64,000 nucleotides of DNA, from positions 36,219 through 100,218 of the forward strand of contig NZ_MJAH01000012.1 of assembly GCF_001746295.1 (NCBI RefSeq), in the 5' to 3' direction. Of this stretch, positions 32,473 through 41,812 are shown in pieces. The DNA is from Streptomyces sp. LUP47B (GTDB lineage: Bacteria > Actinomycetota > Actinomycetes > Streptomycetales > Streptomycetaceae). How positions within the stretch are numbered: position 1 is the first letter of the stretch; the number at the start of each line of letters is the position of its first letter. The notes beneath the pieces were generated by a model. It had not been told where the DNA came from and ran no database searches. It was given only the letters and a program-made list of their open reading frames with translations. The translations under genes were made by a program, and so were the position numbers.

Positions 32473-34827
32473 TCAATCCGTGGCGACCCGCTGCAGCAGC
32501 GCCACCGGCGACTCGCCCAAGAGGTCCGCCACGCGCGCGTGCCCCGAGAACTCCCGCTCCGGCACCAGTACGTCGCTCCACACGCCCGGCGGCAGCGGCA
32601 GCACCGTGTCCCGCCAGCCGCCCGCCTCCGCCAGCCGCAGCGACAGCCGGGTCACCGCGGTGACCACCTCCCCGGAGCGCACGAACGCGACGCAGTGCGC
32701 CGCCGAGGGCCCCTCCGCGACCAGCGGCGTGTACGTCGCCGCGTCACCGAAGACATCCGGCCGGCGTCGGCGCAGCCGCAGCGCCGCGGCCGTGAGCGCG
32801 CCCTTGTCACCGGAGTCCTCCGGCGGGAACCGCACGGGCCGCCGGTTGTCCGGGTCCACCAGCGCCAGGTACGGGCCCTCCGTGCCCTGGTACACGTCCG
32901 GCACCCCGGGCATCGTCAGCTGCACCAGGGCCGTGCCCAGCATGTTCGCCCGGATGTGCGGCTCCAGCCGGCCCCGCAGCCCGGTCACCTGGTCGGCCTG
33001 CGGCCCGCACGGCCCGGCCGCGACGAACGCCGCCACGGCCTCCTCGTACGCCGGCTCCTGCTCCGTCCAGCTCGTGTACAGCCCCGCCTCGCGCACATGC
33101 TTCAGCAGCGCCTCCCGGATCCGCTCCGGGGCCGCGGGGCCGAGTCCGAACACCGTCTGCCAGGCCGCCCACGCCAGCTGTGCGTCCGGTACGCCGTCGC
33201 CGGTGCGGGTCACCTCGGCCAGCGTGTCCGCCCACCACTCGGGGCACTCGGTGAGCACGGCCAGGGCCGCCCGCACGTCGGCACTGCGCTTGGTGTCGTG
33301 CGTCGACACCACGGTCCCCGTCAGGGGCCAGTCGCGCTGCAGGCGCGTGCAGTAGGCGTGGAACTCCTCGGGCGAGACGGCCGGGCTCCCGGGATTGCCG
33401 CCCACCTCGGTCGCCGACAGCAGCGGCACGTACCGGTAGAACGCCGTGTCCTCCACGGACTTGGCCCGCAGCGCCGACGCCGTCTGCGCGAACCGTGTCC
33501 GGAACTCCACATGGTCCGGCCCGTCACCGGCCCGCCCCAGCACCAGATCCCGTACGACGTCGACGGCGCCCGCCTCCTCGGGGATCACGAAGGCCAGCCT
33601 GGCCTCGGCCGCGGCCTCCTCGGTGACGACGGCGGCGGCGTCCGAGGAGCCGTAGGGCCGGTAGACCTCCATCCGCACCAGGAGTTCCTGGAGCGCGGTG
33701 CGCAGGGCCCAGGGCGCACGGTCGCGCAGCGCGGGTTCCGGGGACGCGGCACACACGCGTGCCGCCACCCGGGTCAGCCGGTCGGTCTCGGTGGCCAGCT
33801 CGTGTGTGATCACCTTGTACGCCGCCCGCCGTACCGTCGCGGCCCAGTCGCCGCCGCGGTCGGTCTGCGGAGCCGCAAACCTCCGGTACTGGCCGAGCAG
33901 TTCCCCGAACCCCGCCGGGTCCGTGAACAGCCCGTCGATGTGCCGCAGGGCGTCGTAGCCGGTGGTCCCCGCCGTCGGCCAGTCGGCCGGCAGCTGCTCA
34001 CCGTCCGCCAGGATCTTCTCCACGACGGTCCAGCGCCCGCCGGTCGCCTCGTGCAGCCGCTGGAGGTATGCGTCGGGGTCGGCGAGGCCGTCCGGGTGGT
34101 CCACCCGCAGGCCGTCGACGACGCCTTCGTGCAGCAGCTGGAGGATCTTGGCGTGGGTGGCCTCGAAGACCTCCGGATCCTCGACGCGCACCCCGATCAG
34201 CTCCGAGATGCTGAAGAAACGCCGGTAGTTGAGTTCCGTACGGGCCAGCCGCCACCAGACCGGCCGGTACCACTGCGCGTCCAGGAGCTGGGGCAGCGGG
34301 AGCTCCTCGGTGCCCTCGCGGAGCGGGAACACGTGGTCGTAGTAGCGCAGCACCCCGCCGTCCACCGTGAGGTTGCCGAGCTCCGCGCCGACCGGATGTC
34401 CCAGCACCGGCAGCAGCAGCTGACCGCCCTGTGCCTCCCAGTCGATGTCGAACCATCGCGCGTACGACGACTTCGGGCCCTCCCGCAGCACCTCCCACAG
34501 GGCGCGGTTGTGGCGCGGGGCCATCGCCATGTGGTTCGGCACGATGTCCATCACCAGACCGAGCCCGTGTTCCCGCGCGGTGCGCGACAGCGCCCGCAGC
34601 CCGTCCTCGCCGCCCAGTTCCCCGCGCACGCGCGCGTGGTCGACGACGTCATAGCCGTGCGTCGAACCGGGGACGGACTCCAGGACGGGGGACAGGTGCA
34701 GATGCGAGACGCCGAGCGAGGCCAGGTACGGCACGGCCGCCGCCGCGGCCGCGAACGGGAACTCGGGCTGCAGCTGCAGCCGGTACGTGGCCGTCGGCAC
34801 CGACGGGTCGGGTCGCTCAGATGTCAT
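32473..34827 (-). CDS. treY: Maltooligosyltrehalose synthase
   Basis: A 784-residue GH13 enzyme that converts the reducing-end alpha-1,4 bond of a maltodextrin to alpha,alpha-1,1, giving maltooligosyltrehalose for TreZ. The N-terminus VPTATYRLQLQPEFPF and the LSPVLESVPGSTHGYDV segment are typical of TreY. Catalytic residues are the nucleophile Asp in DGLRVDHPDGL, the acid Glu in WTVVEKIL and the Asp in VSTHDTKRSADVR. GVPDVYQGTE near the C-terminus is also conserved. It starts at ATG 34827 and runs in the same direction as glgX upstream, with a 226-bp gap that contains a long palindrome. Confidence 0.97.
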   Translation of the reverse strand: MTSERPDPSVPTATYRLQLQPEFPFAAAAAAVPYLASLGVSHLHLSPVLESVPGSTHGYDVVDHARVRGELGGEDGLRALSRTAREHGLGLVMDIVPNHMAMAPRHNRALWEVLREGPKSSYARWFDIDWEAQGGQLLLPVLGHPVGAELGNLTVDGGVLRYYDHVFPLREGTEELPLPQLLDAQWYRPVWWRLARTELNYRRFFSISELIGVRVEDPEVFEATHAKILQLLHEGVVDGLRVDHPDGLADPDAYLQRLHEATGGRWTVVEKILADGEQLPADWPTAGTTGYDALRHIDGLFTDPAGFGELLGQYRRFAAPQTDRGGDWAATVRRAAYKVITHELATETDRLTRVAARVCAASPEPALRDRAPWALRTALQELLVRMEVYRPYGSSDAAAVVTEEAAAEARLAFVIPEEAGAVDVVRDLVLGRAGDGPDHVEFRTRFAQTASALRAKSVEDTAFYRYVPLLSATEVGGNPGSPAVSPEEFHAYCTRLQRDWPLTGTVVSTHDTKRSADVRAALAVLTECPEWWADTLAEVTRTGDGVPDAQLAWAAWQTVFGLGPAAPERIREALLKHVREAGLYTSWTEQEPAYEEAVAAFVAAGPCGPQADQVTGLRGRLEPHIRANMLGTALVQLTMPGVPDVYQGTEGPYLALVDPDNRRPVRFPPEDSGDKGALTAAALRLRRRRPDVFGDAATYTPLVAEGPSAAHCVAFVRSGEVVTAVTRLSLRLAEAGGWRDTVLPLPPGVWSDVLVPEREFSGHARVADLLGESPVALLQRVATD

Positions 34828-34897
34828 GCAGACCTACGTACCCGCCCTGCGGCCTTTCCTGTCATCGCGTGGACCACGTGCTCGGGACGCGGACATC

Positions 34898-34972
34898 GGG
34901 ACGGGACGGTACCGTCCCGTCCCACGCCGACGTCCGGCGGCACGACGATACGGTCCCGTCCCCACGCCGACG
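34898..34972. promoter_or_regulatory. 26-bp perfect palindrome plus direct repeat between glgX and treY
   Basis: GGGACGGGACGGT at 34898-34910 is the exact reverse complement of ACCGTCCCGTCCC at 34911-34923, with no loop. A direct repeat follows: TCCCGTCCCACGCCGACG from 34915 recurs with one extra C from 34954. A loopless palindrome makes a poor terminator hairpin but a good operator for a dimeric repressor. It lies about 70 bp upstream of treY on its strand. Confidence 0.6.
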
Positions 34973-35053
34973 GCGCATCCGGCCTCGTACCCCGGACGCA
35001 CCGAAAACGCTCCTCACGCACGCGTACCCGATGGCCGGTACACGAACACACTG

Positions 35054-37180
35054 CTAGACGGGCCGTTGCAGCACCGCCATGCTGCGGTCCACCAGGGTCA
35101 GCCGATCCCCGGCCTGCACCTTCGCCCCCGTACCGGGCGGCACCCCGTCCGGGCGGCCGGTGTCGACCACCACCTGCCACTGCCGGCCGTGGTTGACCGG
35201 GACCACGAAGTCCAGCGTCTTGGGCGAGGCGTTGAACATCAGCAGGAACGAGTCGTCGGTGATCCGCTCCCCACGAGGGCCGGGCTCGGAGATCGCGTTG
35301 CCGTTGAGGAAGACCGTCAGCGCCGAGGCCTGCGCCCGGTCCCAGTCCCGCTGGATCATCTCCTTGCCCTCGGGCGTGAACCAGGCGATGTCCGACAGCT
35401 CGTCGTGGGTGCCCTCCACGGGCCTGCCGTGGAAGAACCGGCGACGGCGGAAGACCGGATGGTCCTTGCGCAGCCACACCATCGCGCGCGTGAAGGCCAG
35501 CAACTCGGCGCCGAGCCCCGTCTCGCCGGCGGACTCGGGCCACTCCACCCAGGCCAGCTCGCTGTCCTGGCAGTAGGCGTTGTTGTTGCCGCGCTGCGTG
35601 CGCGCGACCTCGTCGCCGTGGCTGATCATCGGCACGCCCTGGGACAGCATCAGCGTGGCGATGAAGTTGCGCATCTGGCGGGCGCGCAGCTCCCGCACCG
35701 CGGGGTCGTTCGTCTCGCCCTCCGCCCCGCAGTTCCAGGACCGGTTGTGGCTCTCGCCGTCGCGGTTGTCCTCTCCGTTGGCTTCGTTGTGCTTGTCGTT
35801 GTACGAGACGAGGTCACGCAGGGTGAACCCGTCGTGGCAGGTCACGAAGTTGATGGAGGCCAGCGGACGCCGTCCGTCGTCCTGGTAGAGGTCGGAGGAA
35901 CCGGTCAGCCGGGACGCGAACTCCGCGAGCGCGCGCGGCTCGCCCCGCCACAGGTCCCGCACGGTGTCGCGGTACTTGCCGTTCCACTCGGTCCACAGCG
36001 GCGGGAAGTTGCCCACCTGGTAGCCGCCCTCGCCGACGTCCCACGGTTCGGCGATCAGCTTCACCTGGGAGACCACCGGGTCCTGCTGCACCAGGTCGAA
36101 GAACGACGACAGCCGGTCCACCTCGTGGAACTGCCGGGCCAGGGTCGCCGCGAGGTCGAAGCGGAAGCCGTCGACATGCATGTCGGTGACCCAGTACCGC
36201 AGCGAGTCCATGATCAGCTGGAGGACGTGCGGAGACCGCATGAGCAGCGAGTTCCCGGTGCCCGTGGTGTCCATGTAGTACCGCTGGTCGTCGGTCAGAC
36301 GGTAGTACTGCGGGTTGTCGAGGCCCTTGAAGGACAGCGTCGGGCCCAGATGGTTGCCCTCGGCGGTGTGGTTGTAGACGACGTCCAGGATGACCTCGAT
36401 CCCGGCTTCGTGCAGCGCCCTGACCGCCGATTTGAACTCCAGGACCTGCTGGCCGCGGTCGCCCCAGGAGGCGTACGCGTTGTGCGGGGCGAAGAAACCG
36501 ATGGTGTTGTAGCCCCAGTAATTGTTCAGGCCCATGTCGACCAGGCGGTGGTCGTTCACGAACTGGTGGACGGGCATCAGCTCCAGCGTGGTGACGCCGA
36601 GCTCCACCAGATGCTCGATGATCGCGGGGTGCGCGAGGGCGGCGTAAGTGCCCCGCAGCTCCTCGGGAAGCCCCGGGTGCCGCATGGTGAGGCCCTTGAC
36701 GTGCGCCTCGTAGATCACCGTCTCGTGGTAGCCGATCCGCGGCCGACGGTCGTCGCCCCAGTCGAAGTAGGGGTTGACCACGACCGACGTCATGGTGTGC
36801 GGCGCCGAGTCGAGATCGTTGCGCTTGTCGGGCGAGTCGAAGTGATAGCCGTACACCTCCTCGCCCCAGCGGATGGAACCGCTGATCGCGCGCGCGTACG
36901 GGTCGAGCAGCAGCTTCGACGAGTTGCAGCGCAGGCCGCGCTCCGGTGCGTACGGGCCGTGCGCGCGGAAGCCGTAGCGCTGTCCGGGCATCACGCCGGG
37001 CAGATACGCGTGCCGGACGAACGCGTCGCTCTCGCGCAGTTCCACCGCCGTTTCCGAGCCGTCGTCGTGCAACAGACACAGCTCTACTCGGTTCGCGGCC
37101 TCCGTGAAGACCGCGAAGTTGGTACCGGCGCCGTCGTACGTGGCACCGAGTGGATACGCCTCTCCAGGCCAGACCTGCAT
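35054..37180 (-). CDS. glgX: Glycogen debranching enzyme GlgX/TreX
   Basis: A 708-residue GH13 enzyme that hydrolyses alpha-1,6 branches of glycogen, supplying linear maltodextrins to TreY. An N-terminal carbohydrate-binding domain (GEAYPLGATYDGAGTNFAVF, about 1-130) precedes the barrel. Motifs are DVVYNHTAEGNHLGP, the nucleophile Asp in DGFRFDLA, the acid Glu in LIAEPWDVG and NFVTCHDGFTLRDLVSYN with the transition-state Asp. The length fits GlgX (about 700). It starts at ATG 37180 and is divergent from the amine-oxidase-linked gene. It provides the first step of a glycogen-to-trehalose route with treY and treZ. Confidence 0.97.
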   Translation of the reverse strand: MQVWPGEAYPLGATYDGAGTNFAVFTEAANRVELCLLHDDGSETAVELRESDAFVRHAYLPGVMPGQRYGFRAHGPYAPERGLRCNSSKLLLDPYARAISGSIRWGEEVYGYHFDSPDKRNDLDSAPHTMTSVVVNPYFDWGDDRRPRIGYHETVIYEAHVKGLTMRHPGLPEELRGTYAALAHPAIIEHLVELGVTTLELMPVHQFVNDHRLVDMGLNNYWGYNTIGFFAPHNAYASWGDRGQQVLEFKSAVRALHEAGIEVILDVVYNHTAEGNHLGPTLSFKGLDNPQYYRLTDDQRYYMDTTGTGNSLLMRSPHVLQLIMDSLRYWVTDMHVDGFRFDLAATLARQFHEVDRLSSFFDLVQQDPVVSQVKLIAEPWDVGEGGYQVGNFPPLWTEWNGKYRDTVRDLWRGEPRALAEFASRLTGSSDLYQDDGRRPLASINFVTCHDGFTLRDLVSYNDKHNEANGEDNRDGESHNRSWNCGAEGETNDPAVRELRARQMRNFIATLMLSQGVPMISHGDEVARTQRGNNNAYCQDSELAWVEWPESAGETGLGAELLAFTRAMVWLRKDHPVFRRRRFFHGRPVEGTHDELSDIAWFTPEGKEMIQRDWDRAQASALTVFLNGNAISEPGPRGERITDDSFLLMFNASPKTLDFVVPVNHGRQWQVVVDTGRPDGVPPGTGAKVQAGDRLTLVDRSMAVLQRPV

Positions 37181-37376
37181 GGAACGACTCTTTCAGGTGT
37201 CCCGCGCCGCGTGGGGCGCCTTGGCCACGAGTGTCCACGAAAGTGATGGAACCACCTATGACTTACGTCCCTCTTACCGATCGACCAGTGCCACAGGGCG
37301 ATCACAGAATCGGCCTGGGCCGAACATTTGGGGCATACACGTACTCCCGGAGTTGCCCGGGGAGTAGGGGGAAGAT

Positions 37377-38195
37377 GTGCGCAAGATAGTGCACCGCCAC
37401 CTCGGGAAGGTGGTGGCAGGTGCGGCCGTCGCTATTGCCGGGACCGCCGTGATGATCGGGATCACCCTGCCCGGCACGGCGGGGGCGGACGACACGGGGG
37501 GCGGCAAGACGGCCGCGGGACAGTCCGTGGCGCAGGCGGGACAGGGCGCGGACGGGGCCGTGGCGCCCGGGGTCGTCGAACAGGCGCCGGCCGCCGAGGG
37601 GGAGAAGGGCAAGGGCCGCGACCCGCTCACCGACGACGAGATCCAGCGGGTCGAGCAGATAGCCGTGAACCCGCAGCTGCGCAACGCCAGTGAGGACGTC
37701 GAGGGCGACCGCGGCCCGGAACGGCTCACCGTCGACCTCGCCGACCCCAAGGCCGGCGAACTGGACGACCCGAACGCGCCCCGGCGCGCGGACGTGACGT
37801 TCTACGACTACCGGGACGACACCCTCGTCACCAGGACCGTCGACCTCGACAGCGGCAAGGTCGTCGCGACCGGCACCCAGCACGGCGTCCAGCCGCCGCT
37901 GAGCAGCGCCGAGTACGCCGAGGCCGCGAGCCTTCTGATCGCGGACCCGCTGGGCGCGGACCTGAAGGCCGACTACAAGGACGCCACCGACAAGGAACTC
38001 ACCGATCCCAACCAGCTGCTGCTCACCGGCGCCGTGTACCGGGCGGTTCCCGGCGGTCAGCCCGCCGCGCTCGACAAGTGCGGCGAGCACCGCTGCGTGC
38101 GGCTGTTCCCGAAGGTGAAGAACGGCCCCTGGATCGACGCCAGGTCCTTCGTGATCGACCTGAGCGCCCGCAAGGTCGCCAAGCTCGAGAGCTGA
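37377..38195 (+). CDS. Exported protein linked to copper amine oxidase (possible N-terminal-domain subunit)
   Basis: A 272-residue secreted protein. Residues 1-37 are a signal peptide with a basic N-terminus. An Ala/Gly/Glu-rich spacer is followed by PLTDDEIQRVEQIAVNPQLR and by VTFYDYRDDTLVTRTVDLDSGKVVATGTQHGVQPPLSSAEYAEA. The latter resembles the N2/N3 domains that precede the catalytic domain in copper amine oxidases. The catalytic domain is encoded by the next gene, 57 bp downstream, so the two may form a split enzyme. GTG at 37377 follows GGGGGAAG. A hairpin (ACTCCC at 37343, GGGGAGT at 37359) sits just before the ribosome site and may affect translation. Confidence 0.65.
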   Translation: MRKIVHRHLGKVVAGAAVAIAGTAVMIGITLPGTAGADDTGGGKTAAGQSVAQAGQGADGAVAPGVVEQAPAAEGEKGKGRDPLTDDEIQRVEQIAVNPQLRNASEDVEGDRGPERLTVDLADPKAGELDDPNAPRRADVTFYDYRDDTLVTRTVDLDSGKVVATGTQHGVQPPLSSAEYAEAASLLIADPLGADLKADYKDATDKELTDPNQLLLTGAVYRAVPGGQPAALDKCGEHRCVRLFPKVKNGPWIDARSFVIDLSARKVAKLES

Positions 38196-38252
38196 TCCGC
38201 CCCCTCCGTCCGCTTTTCCCACCTTGTCCTTCCGCAAGGGAGTTATTTCTTC

Positions 38253-39572
38253 ATGCGTGTCAACAGAATCAGCCGCGCGCGCAGGCACGCGGCCCTCGGT
38301 GTGTCCGTGGCCGCGCTGGCCGCCGGTGTCACCACCGGTGCGGGACCGGCCGCCGCCCAGCCGAAGGCCGCCGCCGCGGCCGCCGCGGAGTGCAGCACCG
38401 CCTACAAGATCGAGCAGAAGCTCTCCAGCGGCACGACCTGGCGGATGTGCTGGCGCTACGACAGCAAGGCCGGGCTCGTCCTGGAGAACATCTCCTACCA
38501 GCCCAAGGGCGAGACCTCGCCGATCAAGGTCCTCAACAGTGCCCGGCTCGGCCAGATCCACGTCCCCTACGACGACGGCAGCGTCGAGTACGACGACCTG
38601 ACGGGCTTCGGCTTCGCGCAGGGCCTGATGAACCTGGACCCGGGCGAGTGTCCCGGCGGCACCATCAAGAGCGTCAAGGTCCCCGACTCCTGGGACCCGG
38701 ACCACCCGAACGTCAACGGCCTGTGCACCACCACCCGCTCCCGCGGCCACGCCTACCGCATGCAGGGCGACAGCGCGAACAAGGTCTACCAGGCCCAGGG
38801 CAAGGACCTGCTCGTCTACTCGGTCAACCAGGTCGGCTGGTACGAGTACATGACCGAGTGGCGCTTCCAGGACGACGGCACCATCACCATGAACCTCGGC
38901 GCGACCGGCAGCCTGTCCTACGAGGACTACGACGCCGGGGACGGCCGCGGCTGGCCCATCGGCAAGGGCCCCCGCGCCCAGGCCACCAGCCACAGCCACA
39001 ACGCCTTCTGGCGCCTCGACTTCGCCCTCGACGGCTCCTCCAAGAACCGGGTCGAGCAGTACGACTCGACGGTCACCGCGGCCGCCCAGGGCCAGCAGGC
39101 CGCGACCGTCAAGACCACCCGCACCCCGGTCACCAAGGAACTCGCGGGCGACGCCAAGAGCTACCGCTGGTGGCGCATGGTCAGCGCGGTCGGCAAGAAC
39201 AAGGACTGGCACCCGCGGTCGTACGAGATCGTCCCCGGTCCGAGCACGAAGTACCCGGGCCGCAGCTTCACCAAGCACGACGTGTACTTCACCGAGTACA
39301 ACCAGTGTGAGCAGTTCGCCAGCAACAACACCGGCAACTGCGGCGCCGGAGCGGGCGAGTCCGTCGACAAGTGGGTCAACGGCCAGACCCTCACCCACCC
39401 GGTGGTCTGGATGAACGTGGGCTTCCACCACATCGCCCGGGACGAGGACCAGCAGCCCATGCCGGTCCACTGGCAGGGATTCTCCATCGCCCCCAGGGAC
39501 GTCACGGCTATGAATCCGCTCACTCCCGCCGAGCTCGCCGGACAGAACGGCCACTGGGAGCCCGGTAGTTGA
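38253..39572 (+). CDS. Secreted copper amine oxidase catalytic domain (tyramine oxidase subunit B type)
   Basis: A 439-residue precursor with a signal peptide (about 1-32). The mature protein corresponds to the C-terminal catalytic domain of copper amine oxidases, which oxidise primary amines to aldehydes with release of ammonia and peroxide. Copper ligands are the HSHNAFWRLDF pair (His247, His249) and a His in HHIARDEDQQPMPVHWQGF (392/393). The cofactor-forming Tyr is probably Tyr197 in VGWYEY; the usual Asn before it is Trp here, which is atypical. Full-length enzymes are about 640 residues, so the missing N-terminal domains are probably supplied by the preceding gene. AAGGGAG precedes the ATG. 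Confidence 0.8.
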   Translation: MRVNRISRARRHAALGVSVAALAAGVTTGAGPAAAQPKAAAAAAAECSTAYKIEQKLSSGTTWRMCWRYDSKAGLVLENISYQPKGETSPIKVLNSARLGQIHVPYDDGSVEYDDLTGFGFAQGLMNLDPGECPGGTIKSVKVPDSWDPDHPNVNGLCTTTRSRGHAYRMQGDSANKVYQAQGKDLLVYSVNQVGWYEYMTEWRFQDDGTITMNLGATGSLSYEDYDAGDGRGWPIGKGPRAQATSHSHNAFWRLDFALDGSSKNRVEQYDSTVTAAAQGQQAATVKTTRTPVTKELAGDAKSYRWWRMVSAVGKNKDWHPRSYEIVPGPSTKYPGRSFTKHDVYFTEYNQCEQFASNNTGNCGAGAGESVDKWVNGQTLTHPVVWMNVGFHHIARDEDQQPMPVHWQGFSIAPRDVTAMNPLTPAELAGQNGHWEPGS

Positions 39573-39644
39573 GATTGACCCTGTCCATCCGGCTGCACCG
39601 CCGACCGCTCCCGGAGTACCCTTCCTTGATCGTTGGGTGGGGCC

Positions 39645-40931
39645 ATGCCCCCGGGAGTGCTCGGGGGAGCGGAAGGCGGTGCGCGGGTGGGCTCGGGAGG
39701 GCTGGAGTTGCCCCCTGGTGACGAGGGTCACGAGGGGAACTCCTCAGACGCCCCGCCCGGCACGGTGTCCCTGGCGCGGCCGATGGACGCGGGAGCGACC
39801 ATCGGGCCGGAGCTGGACTGGGACGCCGACGCCTGGCGCGAGGTACGCACGCGCGCACAGCGGGCCGGCCGGGCCTACATCTGGCTGAACCTCGTCGAAC
39901 AGCGGCTGCGGGCCGTGGTGGCCGCTGTTCTGCGTCCCATCTACGAACCCGTCCACGGCCACGACGACTGGGTGGTCGCCGCTGCCGGGCCCGCCGGACA
40001 GGAGTGGGTGCAGCGCGCGGTCGCCGTGCGCGAAGTCAGCCGCCGCAAGGGCTACTTGCTCGACCCGGCCGACGACAACGTCCTCAGCTTCCTCACCCTG
40101 CCGCAGCTGCGCGAGCTCATGGTGCAGCACTGGCCGTGCTTCGAGCCCTACTTCGACGACCGACGCGATGTCGAACTGGCCCTGGACGAGCTTGAGGTGA
40201 CGCGCAACGTCGTCTCCCGCAACCGGGCCCTGTCCGAGGCGGTCCTCGGCCAGGCCGAGCGCGCCTCCGCCAAGCTGCTGGAGATACTCGGCGCCGGCGG
40301 CGACGTGCCGTCCGCCCGCCGGTTGCCCGTCGACGCGGTCGAGGACCTGGTCGGGGACCGGTACGCCGACGTGGTCGCCGTACACACCGACCGGGTGCGG
40401 CTGCTGAGGCAGTTCCCCGCCGAGGACATCTTCGGCGGCGCCCGCCGCCTGGATGCCGTCGGTATCGGTCTCAACCTCCTCGTGCAGAACTTCTCCGGTC
40501 GCCGACTGGTCCGTCTGGCCGAGGGCGGCTGCCGGGTGCGGCTGCTGTTCCTGAACCCCGCCTCCAGCGCGGTCAAGCGGCGCGAGCGGGAACTCGGCAT
40601 GAAGCGCGGTGAGTTGAGCCGCGCGGTCGAGATGAACATCCTGCACATGCGCCGGGTGCGGTCGAGGTTGCGCGACCCGGGCGCCTTCGAGATCCAGGTC
40701 TACGACGACACCCCGCGCCTCACGGCCTACCTCGTGGACGGCGACGGCTCGGACGGCATCGCGGTCGTGCAGTCCTATCTGCGCCGGGCGCGGGGCATGG
40801 AGGCACCGGTCCTCGTGCTGCGCAACGGCCATCGGGTGGTCAAGCCGGGCGATGTGGACGACAGTGGCCTCTTCCCCACCTATCGCGAGGAGTTCGAGAC
40901 GAACTGGGCGGATTCGCGGCCGGTGTCCTGA
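39645..40931 (+). CDS. SAV2148-type HEPN-domain protein
   Basis: A 428-residue cytoplasmic protein resembling the Streptomyces family named after SAV2148, annotated as HEPN-domain containing. After a disordered Gly/Pro-rich N-terminus (about 1-55), a helical HEPN-like region covers about 60-190 (REVRTRAQRAGRAYIWLNLVEQRLRAVV). The C-terminal half has alternating strand-helix pattern with GVGLNLL-like and CRVRLLFLNPASSAVKRRERELG segments. HEPN domains often bind or cleave RNA, but the usual RxxxxH motif is not clear here. The start is uncertain: TTG at 39633 and ATG at 39645 are both open. Function unknown. Confidence 0.7.
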   Translation: MPPGVLGGAEGGARVGSGGLELPPGDEGHEGNSSDAPPGTVSLARPMDAGATIGPELDWDADAWREVRTRAQRAGRAYIWLNLVEQRLRAVVAAVLRPIYEPVHGHDDWVVAAAGPAGQEWVQRAVAVREVSRRKGYLLDPADDNVLSFLTLPQLRELMVQHWPCFEPYFDDRRDVELALDELEVTRNVVSRNRALSEAVLGQAERASAKLLEILGAGGDVPSARRLPVDAVEDLVGDRYADVVAVHTDRVRLLRQFPAEDIFGGARRLDAVGIGLNLLVQNFSGRRLVRLAEGGCRVRLLFLNPASSAVKRRERELGMKRGELSRAVEMNILHMRRVRSRLRDPGAFEIQVYDDTPRLTAYLVDGDGSDGIAVVQSYLRRARGMEAPVLVLRNGHRVVKPGDVDDSGLFPTYREEFETNWADSRPVS

Positions 40932-41082
40932 AGTGTTCCGGCGTTCTGAAATGTCCAGGCCTGAAGTGTCCGACTCCCGAAGTGTCCGGACCGGGAAGCG
41001 GAATGCGGTCCTCTGATTGTCAGTGGCGCATGGGAAGGTGGAGACCACTGGGGGAAAGCACCACCAAGAAGGGGGACGGCCC

Positions 41083-41805
41083 ATGGGCTGGCACCGAGAG
41101 CTGCTGATCGGCTTCGACCTGGAAACCACGGGCACCGATCCGCGCGAGGCGCGCATCGTCACCGGAGCCGTGATCGAGGTCAGGGACGGGCAGCCCATAG
41201 GGCGCCGGGAGTGGCTCGCGGACCCGGGCGTACAGATCCCGGCGGACGCCGTGGCGGTGCACGGCATCAGCAACGAGCGGGCGACCGCCGAGGGCCGCCC
41301 CGCCGACCAGGTCGCCGACGCCATCGCGGACGTCCTCGCGACCTACTGGAAGACGGGCGTCCCGGTCGTCGCGTACAACGCCGCCTTCGACCTCAGCCTG
41401 CTCTCCGCCGAACTGCGCCGGTACGGCCTGCCGTCGCTGCGCGAGCGCCTGGGCGGCCTCGACCCCGCCCCGGTCATCGACCCGTACACCATCGACCGGT
41501 CGGTGGACCGCTACCGGCGCGGCAAGCGCAACCTCGAAGCGGTCTGCACGGAGTACGGCGTCGCACTCGACGCCGCCCACGACGCCTCCGCCGACGCCCT
41601 CGCCGCGGCCCGGCTCGCCTGCGCGATAGCCGTGCGCCACCCCAAGGTCGCCGCCTTCGGCCCGGCGGAGCTGCACCGCCGCCAGATCGAGTGGTACGCG
41701 GAATGGGCGGCGGACTTCCAGAGCTTCCTGCGCCGCAAGGGCGACGCGACAGCGGTGATCGACAGCACCTGGCCGCTGCGCGAGCCGGCCGACGAGACGG
41801 TGTGA
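41083..41805 (+). CDS. DEDD-family 3'-5' exonuclease (DNA polymerase III epsilon-like)
   Basis: A 240-residue exonuclease. The three Exo motifs are visible: ExoI GFDLETTGTDP (catalytic Asp and Glu), ExoII VAYNAAFDLSLL (Asp) and ExoIII AAHDASADALAAARLA (His and Asp). It therefore cleaves single-stranded DNA or RNA 3' to 5', as a stand-alone proofreading or repair nuclease rather than a polymerase subunit. GAAGGGGGACGG precedes the ATG at 41083. Convergent with the YbaK gene at 7 bp distance. Confidence 0.88.
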   Translation: MGWHRELLIGFDLETTGTDPREARIVTGAVIEVRDGQPIGRREWLADPGVQIPADAVAVHGISNERATAEGRPADQVADAIADVLATYWKTGVPVVAYNAAFDLSLLSAELRRYGLPSLRERLGGLDPAPVIDPYTIDRSVDRYRRGKRNLEAVCTEYGVALDAAHDASADALAAARLACAIAVRHPKVAAFGPAELHRRQIEWYAEWAADFQSFLRRKGDATAVIDSTWPLREPADETV

Positions 41806-41812
41806 GAGAGCG

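Noticed and set aside
34898..34923. Ordinary rho-independent terminator of glgX
   Set aside because: The palindrome has no loop bases and is about 130 bp past the glgX stop; a regulatory site fits better, although a hairpin with a few unpaired central bases cannot be excluded.
39645..40931. HEPN toxin of a toxin-antitoxin pair
   Set aside because: No adjacent antitoxin gene and no clear RxxxxH motif.
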